From positions 1-64,000 of the forward strand of contig NZ_SMLL01000009.1 of NCBI RefSeq assembly GCF_004681965.1: a stretch of 64,000 nucleotides of DNA, given 5' to 3'. Within the stretch, counting starts at the first letter, position 1. Each line of letters begins with the position of its first letter. Made by a program: the position numbers and the translations under genes. This document shows, piece after piece, positions 54,311 through 64,000 of the stretch. The notes under the pieces were generated by a model that was not told where the DNA came from, made no database searches, and was given only the letters and a program-made list of their open reading frames with translations. Source of the DNA: Ramlibacter rhizophilus (lineage in GTDB: Bacteria; Pseudomonadota; Gammaproteobacteria; Burkholderiales; Burkholderiaceae_C).

Positions 54311-55372
54311 ATGGACCTCACCTGGCCCCAACTGCTTCCGCTGATCTTCATGGGCGTGATGGGCCTGTCCCTGCTCGCCTACGTGGTGCTCGACGGCTAC
54401 GACCTGGGCGTGGGCATCCTGCTGCCCTTCGCCGAGGACGACGAGAAGGACCTCATGGTCGCCAGCATCGGCCCCTTCTGGGACTCCAACGAAACCTGGC
54501 TGGTGCTGGGCATCGGCGTGCTGCTGGTGGCCTTTCCCTTCGCGCACGGGCTGGTGCTCACCGCGCTGTACCTGCCGGTGGCGGTGATGCTGTTCGGCCT
54601 GATCCTGCGGGGCGTGTCCTTCGACTTCCGCGTGAAGGCGCGCGCCGCCCACAAATGGCTGTGGAATGCGCTCTTCGCGGCCGGCTCCCTGATCGCCGCG
54701 ATGGCGCAGGGCTGGATGCTCGGGAGCTACCTCACCGGCTTCCAGGGCAGCGGCTGGCCCCTGGCCTTTTCCCTGCTGATCGCCCTGACCCTGCCCACCG
54801 CCTATGCGGTGCTCGGCTCCGGCTGGCTGATCATGAAGACGGGTGAGGACCTGCAGCGCAAGGCCGTGGCCTGGGGCCGCGCCACGCTGTGGCCCATGGG
54901 CCTGGCCCTGGCCGCCATCTCCATCGCCACGCCGCTGGTGAGCCCCACGGTCTTCGACAAGTGGTTCCAGATGCCCACGCTGATCGCGCTGCTGCCCATT
55001 CCCGTGGCCTGCGCCGTCGCCTTCTTCGCGGCCTGGCATGTGCTGTCGCGCCCGCGCGTGGTGGCGGCCGGCTATGGCTGGGTGGTGTTCGCGAGCACGG
55101 TGCTGATCTTCGTGCTGGCCTTCGTGGGCCTGGCCTACAGCCTGTACCCGTACATCGTGCTGGACCGCATGACCGTGTGGGAGGCAGCGAGCGCGCACGA
55201 GTCGCTGGTGATCATCTTCGTGGGCGTGGCGATCACGCTGCCGGCGATCATCGCCTACTCGGCCTTCATGTACCGGGTGTTCTGGGGCCGCGCCAGCGCC
55301 CTGAGCTACCTGCCGCCGCCACCCGCCACGCCCGCCACGCCCGCAGGCGACGAGGTGACGGGTCGGGCGTGA
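54311..55372 (+). CDS. cydB: Cytochrome bd-type quinol oxidase subunit II
   Basis: A 353-residue membrane subunit of the CydB/CioB family. AYVVLDGYDLGVGILLPF, IGPFWDSNETWLVLGIGVLL, and LRGVSFDFRVKA are family signatures, followed by LGSGWLIMKTGEDLQRKA and several further segments. The C-terminal tail is Pro-rich (PPPPATPATPAG). No small CydX/YnhF-like protein is seen after it; the convergent nitronate monooxygenase stops 12 bp away. Confidence 0.96.
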   Translation: MDLTWPQLLPLIFMGVMGLSLLAYVVLDGYDLGVGILLPFAEDDEKDLMVASIGPFWDSNETWLVLGIGVLLVAFPFAHGLVLTALYLPVAVMLFGLILRGVSFDFRVKARAAHKWLWNALFAAGSLIAAMAQGWMLGSYLTGFQGSGWPLAFSLLIALTLPTAYAVLGSGWLIMKTGEDLQRKAVAWGRATLWPMGLALAAISIATPLVSPTVFDKWFQMPTLIALLPIPVACAVAFFAAWHVLSRPRVVAAGYGWVVFASTVLIFVLAFVGLAYSLYPYIVLDRMTVWEAASAHESLVIIFVGVAITLPAIIAYSAFMYRVFWGRASALSYLPPPPATPATPAGDEVTGRA

Positions 55373-55384
55373 AGGCCGGGCGGC

Positions 55385-56347
55385 TCAAGCCGCGCAGAGT
55401 CGAGCCCGGGCTTCGCGGTACTCGCGGCCCAGGCGGGCGATGAGGTCGGCGGCGCTGGTCACCTCGGTGACGGCGCCGATGCCCTGCCCGCTGCCCCAGA
55501 TGTCCTTCCAGGCCTTCTTGCTGCCTTCGCCGCCGCCGAAGCTCATCTTGCTCGGGTCGCTCTCGGGCAGTTTGTCCGGGTCCAGCCCCGAGGCGACGAT
55601 GGACGCCTTCAGGTAGTTGCCGTGCACGCCGGTGAACAGGCTGGAGTACACGATGTCGTCGCTGCTGCCTTCCACGATGGCCTGCTTGTAGGCCTCGGGC
55701 GCGCGCGCCTCGTGCGTGGCGATGAAGGCCGAGCCGATGTAGGCCAGGTCCGCGCCCATGGCCTGCGCCGCCAGCACCGCGCCGCCGTTGGCGATGGCGC
55801 CGGACAGCGCGATCGGCCCATCGAACCACTGGCGGATTTCCTGCACCAGCGCGAAGGGGCTCTTCACGCCCGCATGGCCGCCGGCCCCCGCGGCCACGGC
55901 GATCAGGCCGTCGGCGCCCTTTTCCACCGCCTTGCGGGCGAAGGTGTTGTTGATGATGTCGTGCAGCACGATGCCGCCGTAGCCATGCACCGCGTCGTTG
56001 ACGTCCGTGCGCGCGCCCAGCGAGGTGATGACCACGGGCACCTTGTACTTGACCACCAGCCCCATGTCGTGCTCCAGCCGGTCATTGCTGCGGTGGACGA
56101 TCTGGTTGATGGCGAAGGGCGCCGAGGGGCGCTCGGGATTCGCCTTGTCCCAGGCCGCCAGGGTCTCGGTGATCTCGTGCAGCCACTCGTCCAGTTGCGA
56201 TGCCGGCCGCGCGTTGAGCGCCGGCATGGCGCCCACGATGCCGGCCTTGCACTGCTCGATCACCAGCTTGGGATTGCTGATGATGAAGAGCGGCGATCCG
56301 ATGATGGGAAGCGCGAGGCGGCTGAGGGCGGGCGGCAGACGGGACAT
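55385..56347 (-). CDS. Nitronate monooxygenase family flavoprotein
   Basis: A 320-residue FMN-dependent TIM-barrel enzyme. ALPIIGSPLFIISNPKLVIEQCKAG is the family start, with GLIAVAAGAGGHAG (phosphate binding), IALSGAIANGGAVLAAQAMGADLAYIGSAFIATHEA (part). It would oxidise propionate-3-nitronate or similar nitronates, but many homologues are of unknown substrate. Separated by 26 bp from the acyl-CoA dehydrogenase gene upstream on the same strand, so possibly co-transcribed. Confidence 0.93.
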   Translation of the reverse strand: MSRLPPALSRLALPIIGSPLFIISNPKLVIEQCKAGIVGAMPALNARPASQLDEWLHEITETLAAWDKANPERPSAPFAINQIVHRSNDRLEHDMGLVVKYKVPVVITSLGARTDVNDAVHGYGGIVLHDIINNTFARKAVEKGADGLIAVAAGAGGHAGVKSPFALVQEIRQWFDGPIALSGAIANGGAVLAAQAMGADLAYIGSAFIATHEARAPEAYKQAIVEGSSDDIVYSSLFTGVHGNYLKASIVASGLDPDKLPESDPSKMSFGGGEGSKKAWKDIWGSGQGIGAVTEVTSAADLIARLGREYREARARLCAA

Positions 56348-56373
56348 GCGGCAGGCTTTCGGTGGTCGGTACT

Positions 56374-58194
56374 TCAGAAGGCGTCCAGGGCCAGGGCGGT
56401 CACGCTGTCCGCGCCTTCGACGATGCTGTCACGCAGCCCCGGCGCCTTGGCCAGGATGTGCTCGGCGTAGAAGCGTGCGGTGGCGATCTTCGCGCGCATG
56501 AAGGCTTCGTCCTGTCCCGAGCGCAACAGGTCCTGCGCCACCAGCAGCGAGCGGGCCAGCTGCCAGCCGGCCACCAGGTTGCCCGCGAGCATGAGGTAGG
56601 GGACCGATCCGGCGAAGACGGCATTGGGCGACTCCTTGCCGCGTGCCACGACGAAGTCCACCACGTCGAGGAAGGCCTTGCGGGCCGCGAAGAGGCGGTC
56701 GGCGACCGCGCGGGCCTCGGGGCTGCCCTGGGCGGCCAGCGCGCCTTCGGTCTGCTCGATCTGCGCGGAGATGGCGCGGGCCGTGCGGCCGCCGTCGCGC
56801 GCGGTCTTGCGTCCCACCAGGTCGTTGGCCTGGATGGCGGTGGTGCCTTCGTAGATGGTGAGGATCTTGGCGTCGCGGTAGTGCTGCGCCGCGCCGGTCT
56901 CCTCGATGAAGCCCATGCCGCCGTGCACCTGAACGCCCAGCGAGGTGACCTCCAGGCTCATCTCGGTGCTGAAGCCCTTGACCAGCGGCACCATGAATTC
57001 GTAGAAGGCCTGGTTCTGCTGGCGCGCCTCGGCGTCGGGATGATGGTGGGCGGCGTCGTAGGCCGCGGCCGCCACCGTGGCCATGGCGCGGCAGCCCTCC
57101 GTGTACGCGCGCATGGTCATGAGCATTCGCCGCACGTCGGGGTGATGGATGATGGGCGCGCTGCCCGGGACACTGCCGTCGACCGGGCGGGACTGCACGC
57201 GCTCGCGGGCGTAGGCCACCGCCTGCTGGTAGGAGCGCTCGGCCACCGCGATGCCCTGCACGCCCACCGCGTAGCGGGCCGCGTTCATCATGATGAACAT
57301 GTACTCCAGGCCGCGGTTCTCCTGGCCCACCAGGAAGCCCACGGCACCGGGTCCGGTGCCGTTCACGTCTTTCGCCGCCGTGCCGTCGCCGTATTGCAGC
57401 ACCGCGGTGGGCGAGGCCTTGATGCCCATCTTGTGCTCGATGCTCACGCAGTGCACGTCGTTGCGCGCGCCGGGCGTGCCGTCCGCATTCACCAGGAACT
57501 TGGGCACGACGAACAGGCTGATGCCCTTGACGCCCTCGGGCGCGCCGGTCACGCGCGCGAGCACGAGGTGGACAATGTTGTCCGCCATGTCGTGCTCGCC
57601 GTAGGTGATGAAGATCTTGGTGCCGAAGATGCGGTAGGTGCCGTCGGCCTGCGGCTCGGCGCGCGTTCGCACCAGGGCCAGGTCGCTGCCGGCCTGCGGC
57701 TCCGTGAGGTTCATGGTGCCGGTCCATTCGCCGCTCACCAGCCGGGGCAGGTAGGTGGACCTGAGTTCGTCCGAGCCGGCGGTGAGCAGGGCCTCGATGG
57801 CACCGTCGGTGAGCAGCGGGCACAGGGCGAAGCTCAGGTTGGCCGAGTTGAGCATCTCGCCGCAGGCCGCGCCGATGGTCTTGGGCAGGCCCTGGCCGCC
57901 GACCTCGGTGGGGTGCTGCAGGCCCTGCCAGCCGCCTTCGCTGTACTGGCGATACGCCTCCTTGAACCCGGGCGTGGTGTGGACCTGGCCATCGCGCCAC
58001 AGCGACGGTTCGCGGTCACCCGTGGCATTCAAGGGCGCGACGGCTTCCTCGTTGAACTTCGCGCATTCCTCGAGCACCGCCTGGGCGGTCTCGAAGCCGG
58101 CGTCCTCGAAAGCGGGCAACTTGGCGAGCTCGTCGATGCCCGCCAGGTGGCGGATGTCGAAGAGCATGTCCTTGAGGGGGGCGCGGTAGGTCAT
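56374..58194 (-). CDS. Acyl-CoA dehydrogenase with C-terminal extension
   Basis: A 606-residue FadE/DmdC-type flavoprotein. MTYRAPLKDMLFDIRHLAGI is the typical N-terminal motif of this subgroup; MNLTEPQAGSDLALVRTRA, FGTKIFITYGEHDMADNI, and ILTIYEGTTAIQANDLVGRK (catalytic-region Glu) follow. The last 130 residues match the extra C-terminal domain of the group. Its electrons go to ETF, encoded just upstream at 58366-60079 on the same strand and separated by a repeat hairpin pair. Confidence 0.95.
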   Translation of the reverse strand: MTYRAPLKDMLFDIRHLAGIDELAKLPAFEDAGFETAQAVLEECAKFNEEAVAPLNATGDREPSLWRDGQVHTTPGFKEAYRQYSEGGWQGLQHPTEVGGQGLPKTIGAACGEMLNSANLSFALCPLLTDGAIEALLTAGSDELRSTYLPRLVSGEWTGTMNLTEPQAGSDLALVRTRAEPQADGTYRIFGTKIFITYGEHDMADNIVHLVLARVTGAPEGVKGISLFVVPKFLVNADGTPGARNDVHCVSIEHKMGIKASPTAVLQYGDGTAAKDVNGTGPGAVGFLVGQENRGLEYMFIMMNAARYAVGVQGIAVAERSYQQAVAYARERVQSRPVDGSVPGSAPIIHHPDVRRMLMTMRAYTEGCRAMATVAAAAYDAAHHHPDAEARQQNQAFYEFMVPLVKGFSTEMSLEVTSLGVQVHGGMGFIEETGAAQHYRDAKILTIYEGTTAIQANDLVGRKTARDGGRTARAISAQIEQTEGALAAQGSPEARAVADRLFAARKAFLDVVDFVVARGKESPNAVFAGSVPYLMLAGNLVAGWQLARSLLVAQDLLRSGQDEAFMRAKIATARFYAEHILAKAPGLRDSIVEGADSVTALALDAF

Positions 58195-58220
58195 GGCACG
58201 TGTCTCCGGCAGGTGATACC

Positions 58221-58360
58221 TCCATCCCCTCTGGGAAAGGAGCGGGGCTGACGTTCTCCTTCCCCCTCTGGGGGAAGGTCGGGATGGGGGCCCGCGCGCC
58301 GATGACGCGGGCGGCTCGCGCGGCCCCCGCCCCTGCCCTCCCCCAGAGGGGGAGGGAGTG
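58221..58360. repeat. Paired hairpin repeat (BIME-like) between etfA and the acyl-CoA dehydrogenase
   Basis: Two perfect 9-bp-arm palindromes with 3-base loops: CCTTCCCCC-TCT-GGGGGAAGG (58258-58278) and CCCTCCCCC-AGA-GGGGGAGGG (58336-58356). The second is the inverse of the first, differing by a matched base-pair change (T-A to C-G) that keeps the stem. A GC-rich inverted centre (GGGGGCCCGCGCG ... CGCGCGGCCCCC) and a decayed third copy (CCCCTCTGGGAAAGGAG, about 58226-58242) complete it. It could terminate or stabilise the etfBA transcript. Confidence 0.8.
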
Positions 58361-58365
58361 GGTTC

Positions 58366-59298
58366 TTACAGCGCCTTGGTCAGTTCCGGCACCGCCGTGA
58401 ACAGGTCGGCTTCCAGGCCGTAGTCGGCCACCGAGAAGATCGGCGCTTCCGGGTCCTTGTTGATCGCCACGATCACCTTGGAATCCTTCATGCCGGCCAG
58501 GTGCTGGATCGCGCCCGAGATGCCGCAGGCCACGTACAGCTGCGGCGCGACGATCTTGCCGGTCTGGCCCACCTGCCAGTCGTTGGGGGCATAGCCCGCA
58601 TCGACGGCCGCGCGGCTCGCGCCCAGCGCGGCGCCCAGCTTGTCGGCCAGCGGCGTCATGACCTCGTTGAACTTCTCCGAGCTGCCCAGGGCGCGGCCGC
58701 CGGAGACGATGACCTTGGCGGCAGTGAGCTCGGGGCGGTCGCTCTTGGCGATCTCCTGGCCGACGAAGCGGCTCTTGCCGCTGTCGGCCACGGCGTCGAT
58801 CTTCTCGACCGCGGCGCTGCCGCCGGAGGACGCCGCGGCATCGAAGCCGGTGGTGCGCACCGTGATCACCTTGACCTTGTCCTGGCTCTGCACGGTGGCG
58901 ATGGCGTTGCCGGCGTAGATGGGCCGCTCGAAGGTGTCGGGGCTGTCCACCTTGGTGATGTCGGAGATCTGCGCCACGTCCAGCTTCGCGGCCACGCGCG
59001 GCGCGGCGTTCTTGCCGTGGGCGGTGGCGGGAAAGAGGATGTGGCTGTAGCTGCCGGCCAGGGCCAGCACCTGCGCGGCCACGTTCTCGGCGAGCTGGTG
59101 CTCCAGCGAGGCGCCGTCGGCATGGATCACCTTGGCGACGCCGGCGATCTTCGCGGCGGCTTCGGCGGCGCCCGCGGCGTTGTGGCCGGCGACCAGGACG
59201 TGCACCTCGCCCCCACAGGCGGCGGCGGCGGTGACGGTGTTGAACGTGGCGCCCTTGAGGGCGCCGTTGTCGTGTTCGGCGATGACGAGAGAGGTCAT
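58366..59298 (-). CDS. etfA: Electron transfer flavoprotein alpha subunit
   Basis: A 310-residue FAD-binding ETF alpha subunit. The C-terminal FAD site is clear: [57 protein letters not shown] (in parts) and [21 protein letters not shown]. It pairs with EtfB and carries electrons from acyl-CoA dehydrogenases to ETF-ubiquinone oxidoreductase. It starts 31 bp after etfB. Confidence 0.97.
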   Translation of the reverse strand: MTSLVIAEHDNGALKGATFNTVTAAAACGGEVHVLVAGHNAAGAAEAAAKIAGVAKVIHADGASLEHQLAENVAAQVLALAGSYSHILFPATAHGKNAAPRVAAKLDVAQISDITKVDSPDTFERPIYAGNAIATVQSQDKVKVITVRTTGFDAAASSGGSAAVEKIDAVADSGKSRFVGQEIAKSDRPELTAAKVIVSGGRALGSSEKFNEVMTPLADKLGAALGASRAAVDAGYAPNDWQVGQTGKIVAPQLYVACGISGAIQHLAGMKDSKVIVAINKDPEAPIFSVADYGLEADLFTAVPELTKAL

Positions 59299-59329
59299 GA
59301 AAAGATTCCTGGAGAGGTCGCGCGGGGCG

Positions 59330-60079
59330 TCAGATCACCTTGGCTTCGTTCTTGAGCTTGTCCACCAGGGTGGCCACGTCGGGCACCTTCACCCCGGCGC
59401 CGCGCTTGGGCGGCTCGCTCACTTTCAGCGTCTTCAGGCGCGGCGACACGTCCACGCCCAGGTCCTCGGGCTTGAGCGTCTCCATCGGCTTCTTCTTGGC
59501 CTTCATGATGTTGGGCAGCGTGACGTAGCGCGGCTCGTTCAGGCGCAGGTCCGTGGTGACGATGGCCGGCAGGTCCAGCGACAGCGTCTCCAGGCCGCCG
59601 TCCACTTCGCGGGTGACCTGCGCCTTGCCGTCAGCGATCTCCACCTTGGAGGCGAAGGTGGCCTGCGGCATGTCGGCCAGCGCGGCGAGCATCTGGCCGG
59701 TCTGGTTGCAGTCGTCGTCGATGGCCTGCTTGCCCAGGATGACGATCTGCGCCTGCTCCTTGTCCACCACGGCCTTGAGCAGCTTGGCCACGGCCAGGGG
59801 CTGCAGTTCCTCGGAGGTCTCCACCAGGATGGCGCGGTCGGCGCCGATGGCCATGGCCGTGCGCAGCGTCTCCTGGCACTGCGCGACGCCGCAGGAAACG
59901 ACGATCACTTCGGTGACCACGCCCTTTTCCTTCAGCCTCACGGCCTCCTCGACCGCAATCTCGTCGAAGGGGTTCATGCTCATCTTGACGTTGGCGATGT
60001 CCACACCCGTGTTGTCCGACTTGACCCGGACCTTCACGTTGTAGTCCACCACCCGCTTGACCGAAACGAGGGCCTTCAT
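59330..60079 (-). CDS. etfB: Electron transfer flavoprotein beta subunit
   Basis: A 249-residue ETF beta subunit: [20 protein letters not shown] start, [20 protein letters not shown], and the anchoring motif region [24 protein letters not shown] that docks to acyl-CoA dehydrogenases. First gene of etfB-etfA. A far longer open frame upstream on this strand is antisense shadow over the MscS gene region and is not part of it. Confidence 0.97.
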   Translation of the reverse strand: MKALVSVKRVVDYNVKVRVKSDNTGVDIANVKMSMNPFDEIAVEEAVRLKEKGVVTEVIVVSCGVAQCQETLRTAMAIGADRAILVETSEELQPLAVAKLLKAVVDKEQAQIVILGKQAIDDDCNQTGQMLAALADMPQATFASKVEIADGKAQVTREVDGGLETLSLDLPAIVTTDLRLNEPRYVTLPNIMKAKKKPMETLKPEDLGVDVSPRLKTLKVSEPPKRGAGVKVPDVATLVDKLKNEAKVI

Positions 60080-60147
60080 GCTGGGGACGCTCCTGAGTTG
60101 GAATTGACGTTCACGTAAACCGGTGGATTCTATGCCCCGTGGGCCGG

Positions 60148-61407
60148 TCAACGGCCCGCGGTGGCCTCGCTGCCGACGAGGTGAACCACCCGCTGCGGGT
60201 AGGGGATGACGATGCCGGCCTGGCGCAGGCTCTTCAGCACGGCCAGGTTGACTTCCGATCTCACGTTGAGCTGGCCGTTGGCCGGATCGCCGATCCAGAA
60301 GAGGAGCTGGAACTCCAGCCCGTCGGCGCCGAAGCGCGCCAGGCGCGCGGCCGGGGCCGGATCCTTCAGCACGCGGGCGCAGCCGGTGGCCGCCTCGCAC
60401 AGCAGGCGCTGGACCTCGTCCACGTCGCTGTCGTAGCCCACCGCCACATCCGTGGACAGCAGGATGAGCGGATCGGCCAGCGACAGGTTCTCGATGCGCT
60501 CGGTGATCAGCTTCTCGTTGGGCACGATCGACTCCCGGCCGTTGGGCGCCCGGATGAGGGTGTAGCGGGTCTTGATGTCCATGACCTGCCCCTCGAAGTT
60601 GTCCACCCGCACCGTGTCGCCGATGCGCAGCGACCGCTCGAAGAGGATCACGAAGCCGCTCACGTAGTTGGAGGCGAGCTTCTGCAGGCCGAAGCCCAGG
60701 CCGACGCCGATCGCGCCGCCCAGCACCGACAGCGCCGTGAGGTCCACGCCGAGCGTGGACAGCGCCGCCAGCACGCCGACCAGCAGCAGGCCCGCGCGCA
60801 CGACGTTGGCCGCCACCCGCCGCAGCGACAGGTCGCCGGTGGCCTGGCGCATCACCCGCCGCTCCAGGGCGGCCGAGATCCACAAGGTCAGCACCAGCAC
60901 CACGCCGGCCACCAGCAGGTTCTCGATCAGGCCCAGCACGCTCACCTGGGTCTTGCCGACGGTAAAGCGCAGCGCTTCGAGCCGCGCCAGCACCGGCTGG
61001 AGCACGCCACCGATCCACAGCACGGCCATGAGCCAGGCCAGCCAGGAGAACAGGCGTTCGACCAGCCGCGCCGCGGCGGAGGTCGGAAACACGACGGTGA
61101 GGACGCGGGCCAGGAAGCGGATGCCGGCCAGCGCCAGGAGCACCGGCACGGCCAGGTGCAGCAGGGCCACCGGCTGGAAGCGCGCCACCACCAGCATGGC
61201 CGAATACACCAGGGCGAGCGAGAGCAGGGGAAACAGCAGCCCATCGACGATGAAGCGGCCGAACCAGACCGAGCTGCTCTCGCGGCGCCGGCCGATCGCC
61301 CAGGCCATGCCGGCCGCCACGCCCAGGCAGGCCAGCAGCACGCCCAGCTCCCACCAGAGCGCAGGCTGCGCGAGCTGCAGCGCCAGGCGGTCCAGCACCG
61401 GGCTCAC
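60148..61407 (-). CDS. MscS-type mechanosensitive ion channel
   Basis: A 419-residue small-conductance channel. About six hydrophobic segments are visible ([46 protein letters not shown]), then the pore helix [23 protein letters not shown] and the cytoplasmic vestibule [37 protein letters not shown]. It starts at GTG 61407, which overlaps the deacetylase stop (GTGA). It would gate solute release on hypo-osmotic shock. Confidence 0.93.
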   Translation of the reverse strand: MSPVLDRLALQLAQPALWWELGVLLACLGVAAGMAWAIGRRRESSSVWFGRFIVDGLLFPLLSLALVYSAMLVVARFQPVALLHLAVPVLLALAGIRFLARVLTVVFPTSAAARLVERLFSWLAWLMAVLWIGGVLQPVLARLEALRFTVGKTQVSVLGLIENLLVAGVVLVLTLWISAALERRVMRQATGDLSLRRVAANVVRAGLLLVGVLAALSTLGVDLTALSVLGGAIGVGLGFGLQKLASNYVSGFVILFERSLRIGDTVRVDNFEGQVMDIKTRYTLIRAPNGRESIVPNEKLITERIENLSLADPLILLSTDVAVGYDSDVDEVQRLLCEAATGCARVLKDPAPAARLARFGADGLEFQLLFWIGDPANGQLNVRSEVNLAVLKSLRQAGIVIPYPQRVVHLVGSEATAGR

Positions 61408-62363
61408 AGGTCGGCCAGGGCGCGCAGGTGCGCCTCGACGCTGCGGCCCAGGGCCGCGAGGTTGTAGCCGCCCTCCAGGCAGGAGACGATGCGCCCCTGC
61501 GCATGCCGCCGCGCCACCTCGCGCAGGCGGGAGGTGATCCAGGCGTAGTCCTGCTCCACCAGGCCGAGCTGGCCCAGATCGTCGTCGCGGTGCGCATCGA
61601 AGCCGGCGCTGATGAAGATCATCTCGGGCCGGAAGGCCTCCAGGCGCGGAAGCCACACCTGCTCGATCAGCTCGCGCACGTCCATGCCGCGGGTGTACGC
61701 GGGAACGGGCAGGTTCACCATGTTGGGCGCGCGCGGCACATCGCCGCTGAAGGGATAGATGCCCTGCTGGAAGATGCCCACCATCAGCACGCGCTCGTCG
61801 CCGGCCAGGATGTCCTCGGTGCCGTTGCCGTGGTGCACGTCGAAATCCACCACGGCCACGCGCGACAGCCCGTGCCGCTCCAGGGCGTGCCGCGCGGCGA
61901 TGGCCACGTTGTTCAGGAAGCAGAAGCCCATGGCCTGCGAGCGGCACGCATGGTGCCCCGGCGGGCGGACGGCGCAGAAGGCGTTCTCCAGTTCACCGGC
62001 CATGACCGCGTCGGTGGCGGCCAGCGCGGCACCCGCGGCACGCTGCGCGGCTTCCCAGGTGTGCAGGTTCATCGCCGTGTCGGCATCGACGTGGCAGTAG
62101 GCCGGCCCGCCCGCTTCGCGCTGCTCGGCCAGCTCGGCTTCGAGCCCGCGCAGGGCCGCCATGTGCAGCCGGTCGTGGGCCAGCTCCAGGTCGGACAGGG
62201 CGGCCGAGGGTGCCTCGCGCCGCTCCAGCAGGTCACCCACGCCCGAGGCCAGGAGGCGGTCCTCGATCGCGTCGAGCCGCTCGGGGCATTCGGGATGGCC
62301 CGGCCCCATTTCATGGCGCCGGCAATCGGCATGAGTGAAATACCCGGTCTTGTGGGCAGGCAT
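61404..62363 (-). CDS. Histone-deacetylase-family (AcuC/acetylpolyamine hydrolase-like) protein
   Basis: A 319-residue zinc hydrolase of the HDAC superfamily. [22 protein letters not shown] carries the catalytic His-His, [17 protein letters not shown] the zinc-binding Asp/His, and [17 protein letters not shown] the third Asp. Bacterial members deacetylate polyamines or proteins. The start at 62363 ([11 protein letters not shown]) avoids overlap with the divergent moxR promoter. Translationally coupled to the mscS-like gene. Confidence 0.93.
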   Translation of the reverse strand: MPAHKTGYFTHADCRRHEMGPGHPECPERLDAIEDRLLASGVGDLLERREAPSAALSDLELAHDRLHMAALRGLEAELAEQREAGGPAYCHVDADTAMNLHTWEAAQRAAGAALAATDAVMAGELENAFCAVRPPGHHACRSQAMGFCFLNNVAIAARHALERHGLSRVAVVDFDVHHGNGTEDILAGDERVLMVGIFQQGIYPFSGDVPRAPNMVNLPVPAYTRGMDVRELIEQVWLPRLEAFRPEMIFISAGFDAHRDDDLGQLGLVEQDYAWITSRLREVARRHAQGRIVSCLEGGYNLAALGRSVEAHLRALADL

Positions 62364-62409
62364 CGCAGGCGACTCTGGAGACGACTTGAAATTCGGATAA
62401 CGTCGCGCC

Positions 62410-63326
<917 letters not shown>

Positions 63327-63330
<4 letters not shown>

Positions 63331-64000
63331 ACGCACGCCGGCCGCAGGCCGCCTCCGTCGTCCACCCGGCGCCGGGCCGCTCCAGTCCGATGGCGGCGCT
63401 GCGGGGCCTGCCTGCCCGCTGGCGCCAGTGGTGGCACGCGCGGCTTCCGCTCACCGACACGCTCACGCTGACCCAGCGCAATGTGTACATCCTGCCCACG
63501 CGCGCGGGCTGGCTGCTCGCGGCCACGCTCGTGGTGCTGCTGGTGGCCTCCATCAACTACCAGCTCAACCTGGGCTATCTGCTCACCTTCCTGCTCGCCG
63601 GCTGCGCGCTGGTGGGCATGCATGTGACGCATGCCACCCTGCGCGGGCTGCAGCTCACGCTGGAGCCGCCGCAACCGCAGTTCGCGGGCGCCGGCGCAAG
63701 CCTGGGCATCGTGCTCGTGAGCGAGCTGCGCCGCACCCGCCACGGCATCGGGCTGCGCGTGCGCGAAGGCGCCGGCGCGGACAACTGGGTCTGGTGCGAC
63801 GTGGCTCCGCAGGCGGGCACCCCCGTGCGGGTCGGCTTCGCCGCCACGCGCCGCGGCCTGCACCCAGTGCCGGCCATCACCCTGGAAACCCGCTATCCGC
63901 TGGGCACCTTCCGCGTCTGGACGGTGTGGCGGCCGGCCGCGCGGGTGCTGGTCTGGCCTGCCCCCGAATCGCCCCCGCCGCCCTTGCCGCCCGGCGAGCC
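63327..64000 (+). CDS. DUF58 domain protein (truncated by window end)
   Basis: The first 224 residues of a DUF58 protein; no stop before the window ends. It starts at GTG 63327 inside the moxR stop. A basic N terminus is followed by two adjacent hydrophobic segments (ILPTRAGWLLAATLVVLLVA; LGYLLTFLLAGCALVGM) and the conserved TRYPLGTFRVWTVWRPAARV motif. It is the usual partner of MoxR ATPases; downstream genes (a transglutaminase-type protein in many relatives) are likely beyond the window. Confidence 0.9.

Overview
The window is GC-rich, gene-dense chromosomal DNA from a betaproteobacterium, most likely Burkholderiales and probably a Comamonadaceae genus such as Ramlibacter, Variovorax or Hydrogenophaga. 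This assignment is inferred from gene content: Bug-type tripartite tricarboxylate transporter (TTT) receptors without membrane partners beside them, a short H-NS-family protein, the grpE-dnaK-dnaJ order, a cyanide-insensitive-type cydAB and CoA-dependent aromatic acid genes. Most genes sit in tight operons with 4-bp ATGA or GTGA start/stop overlaps. I saw no phage, integrase, insertion sequence, CRISPR array, rRNA or tRNA.

Layout. 1-2 kb: an H-NS-like protein and a secreted CAP-domain protein. 1.9-8.4 kb: a tripartite RND efflux operon (membrane fusion protein, pump, outer membrane factor) divergent from a TetR/AcrR repressor, with a clear palindromic operator between them. 8.5-15 kb: a lone response regulator, then a molybdate transporter (modABC) convergent with a tungstate-type transporter (tupB-tupC-tupA), and a ModE-like one-component regulator divergent from tup. 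15-20.7 kb: a dctP-dctQ-dctM TRAP transporter in line with a TTT receptor and a dehydrogenase, preceded by a GntR regulator. 20.9-25.1 kb: vanillate O-demethylase-like vanAB, a MetE-like methyltransferase and a CtaG-like membrane protein. 25.2-29.9 kb: a sugar-nucleotide cassette (rfbF, an RmlC-type epimerase, a SAF-domain oxidoreductase, an NAD-dependent epimerase, a GT14-type glycosyltransferase). 30.3-35.1 kb: the prkA-yeaH-spoVR stress operon.

35.4-43 kb: an aromatic-acid cluster with feruloyl-CoA synthase, an enoyl-CoA-hydratase-like crotonase, a short-chain dehydrogenase, a TTT receptor, an acyl-CoA dehydrogenase and a MarR regulator, divergent from an amidohydrolase. It looks like a beta-oxidation-type route for hydroxycinnamates whose methoxylated benzoate product could feed the vanAB enzymes about 15 kb upstream. 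43-47.7 kb: an HxlR regulator, an FKBP prolyl isomerase and the heat-shock genes grpE-dnaK-dnaJ behind a sigma-32-like promoter. 47.9-52.2 kb is the least ordinary stretch: a free-standing N-terminal half of an EptA-like lipid A phosphoethanolamine transferase, a CaCA exchanger, an unrecognised protein whose frame crosses an 11-C run and then runs antisense into its neighbour, and a PA0069-type radical SAM protein. 52.3-55.4 kb: a GbsR/MarR regulator with cydAB behind an 18-bp palindrome. 55.4-60.1 kb: nitronate monooxygenase, a second acyl-CoA dehydrogenase and etfB-etfA, separated by a hairpin repeat pair. 60.1-64 kb: an MscS-type channel and a histone-deacetylase-like hydrolase, divergent from a moxR-DUF58 operon that runs off the end.

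The strongest leads are the poly-C tract in the unrecognised gene, the sugar cassette lacking an adjacent 4,6-dehydratase, the hydroxycinnamate cluster lacking the classic hydratase-lyase and vanillin dehydrogenase, the orphan EptA N-terminal domain, and a set of palindromic candidate operators each next to its own regulator gene.
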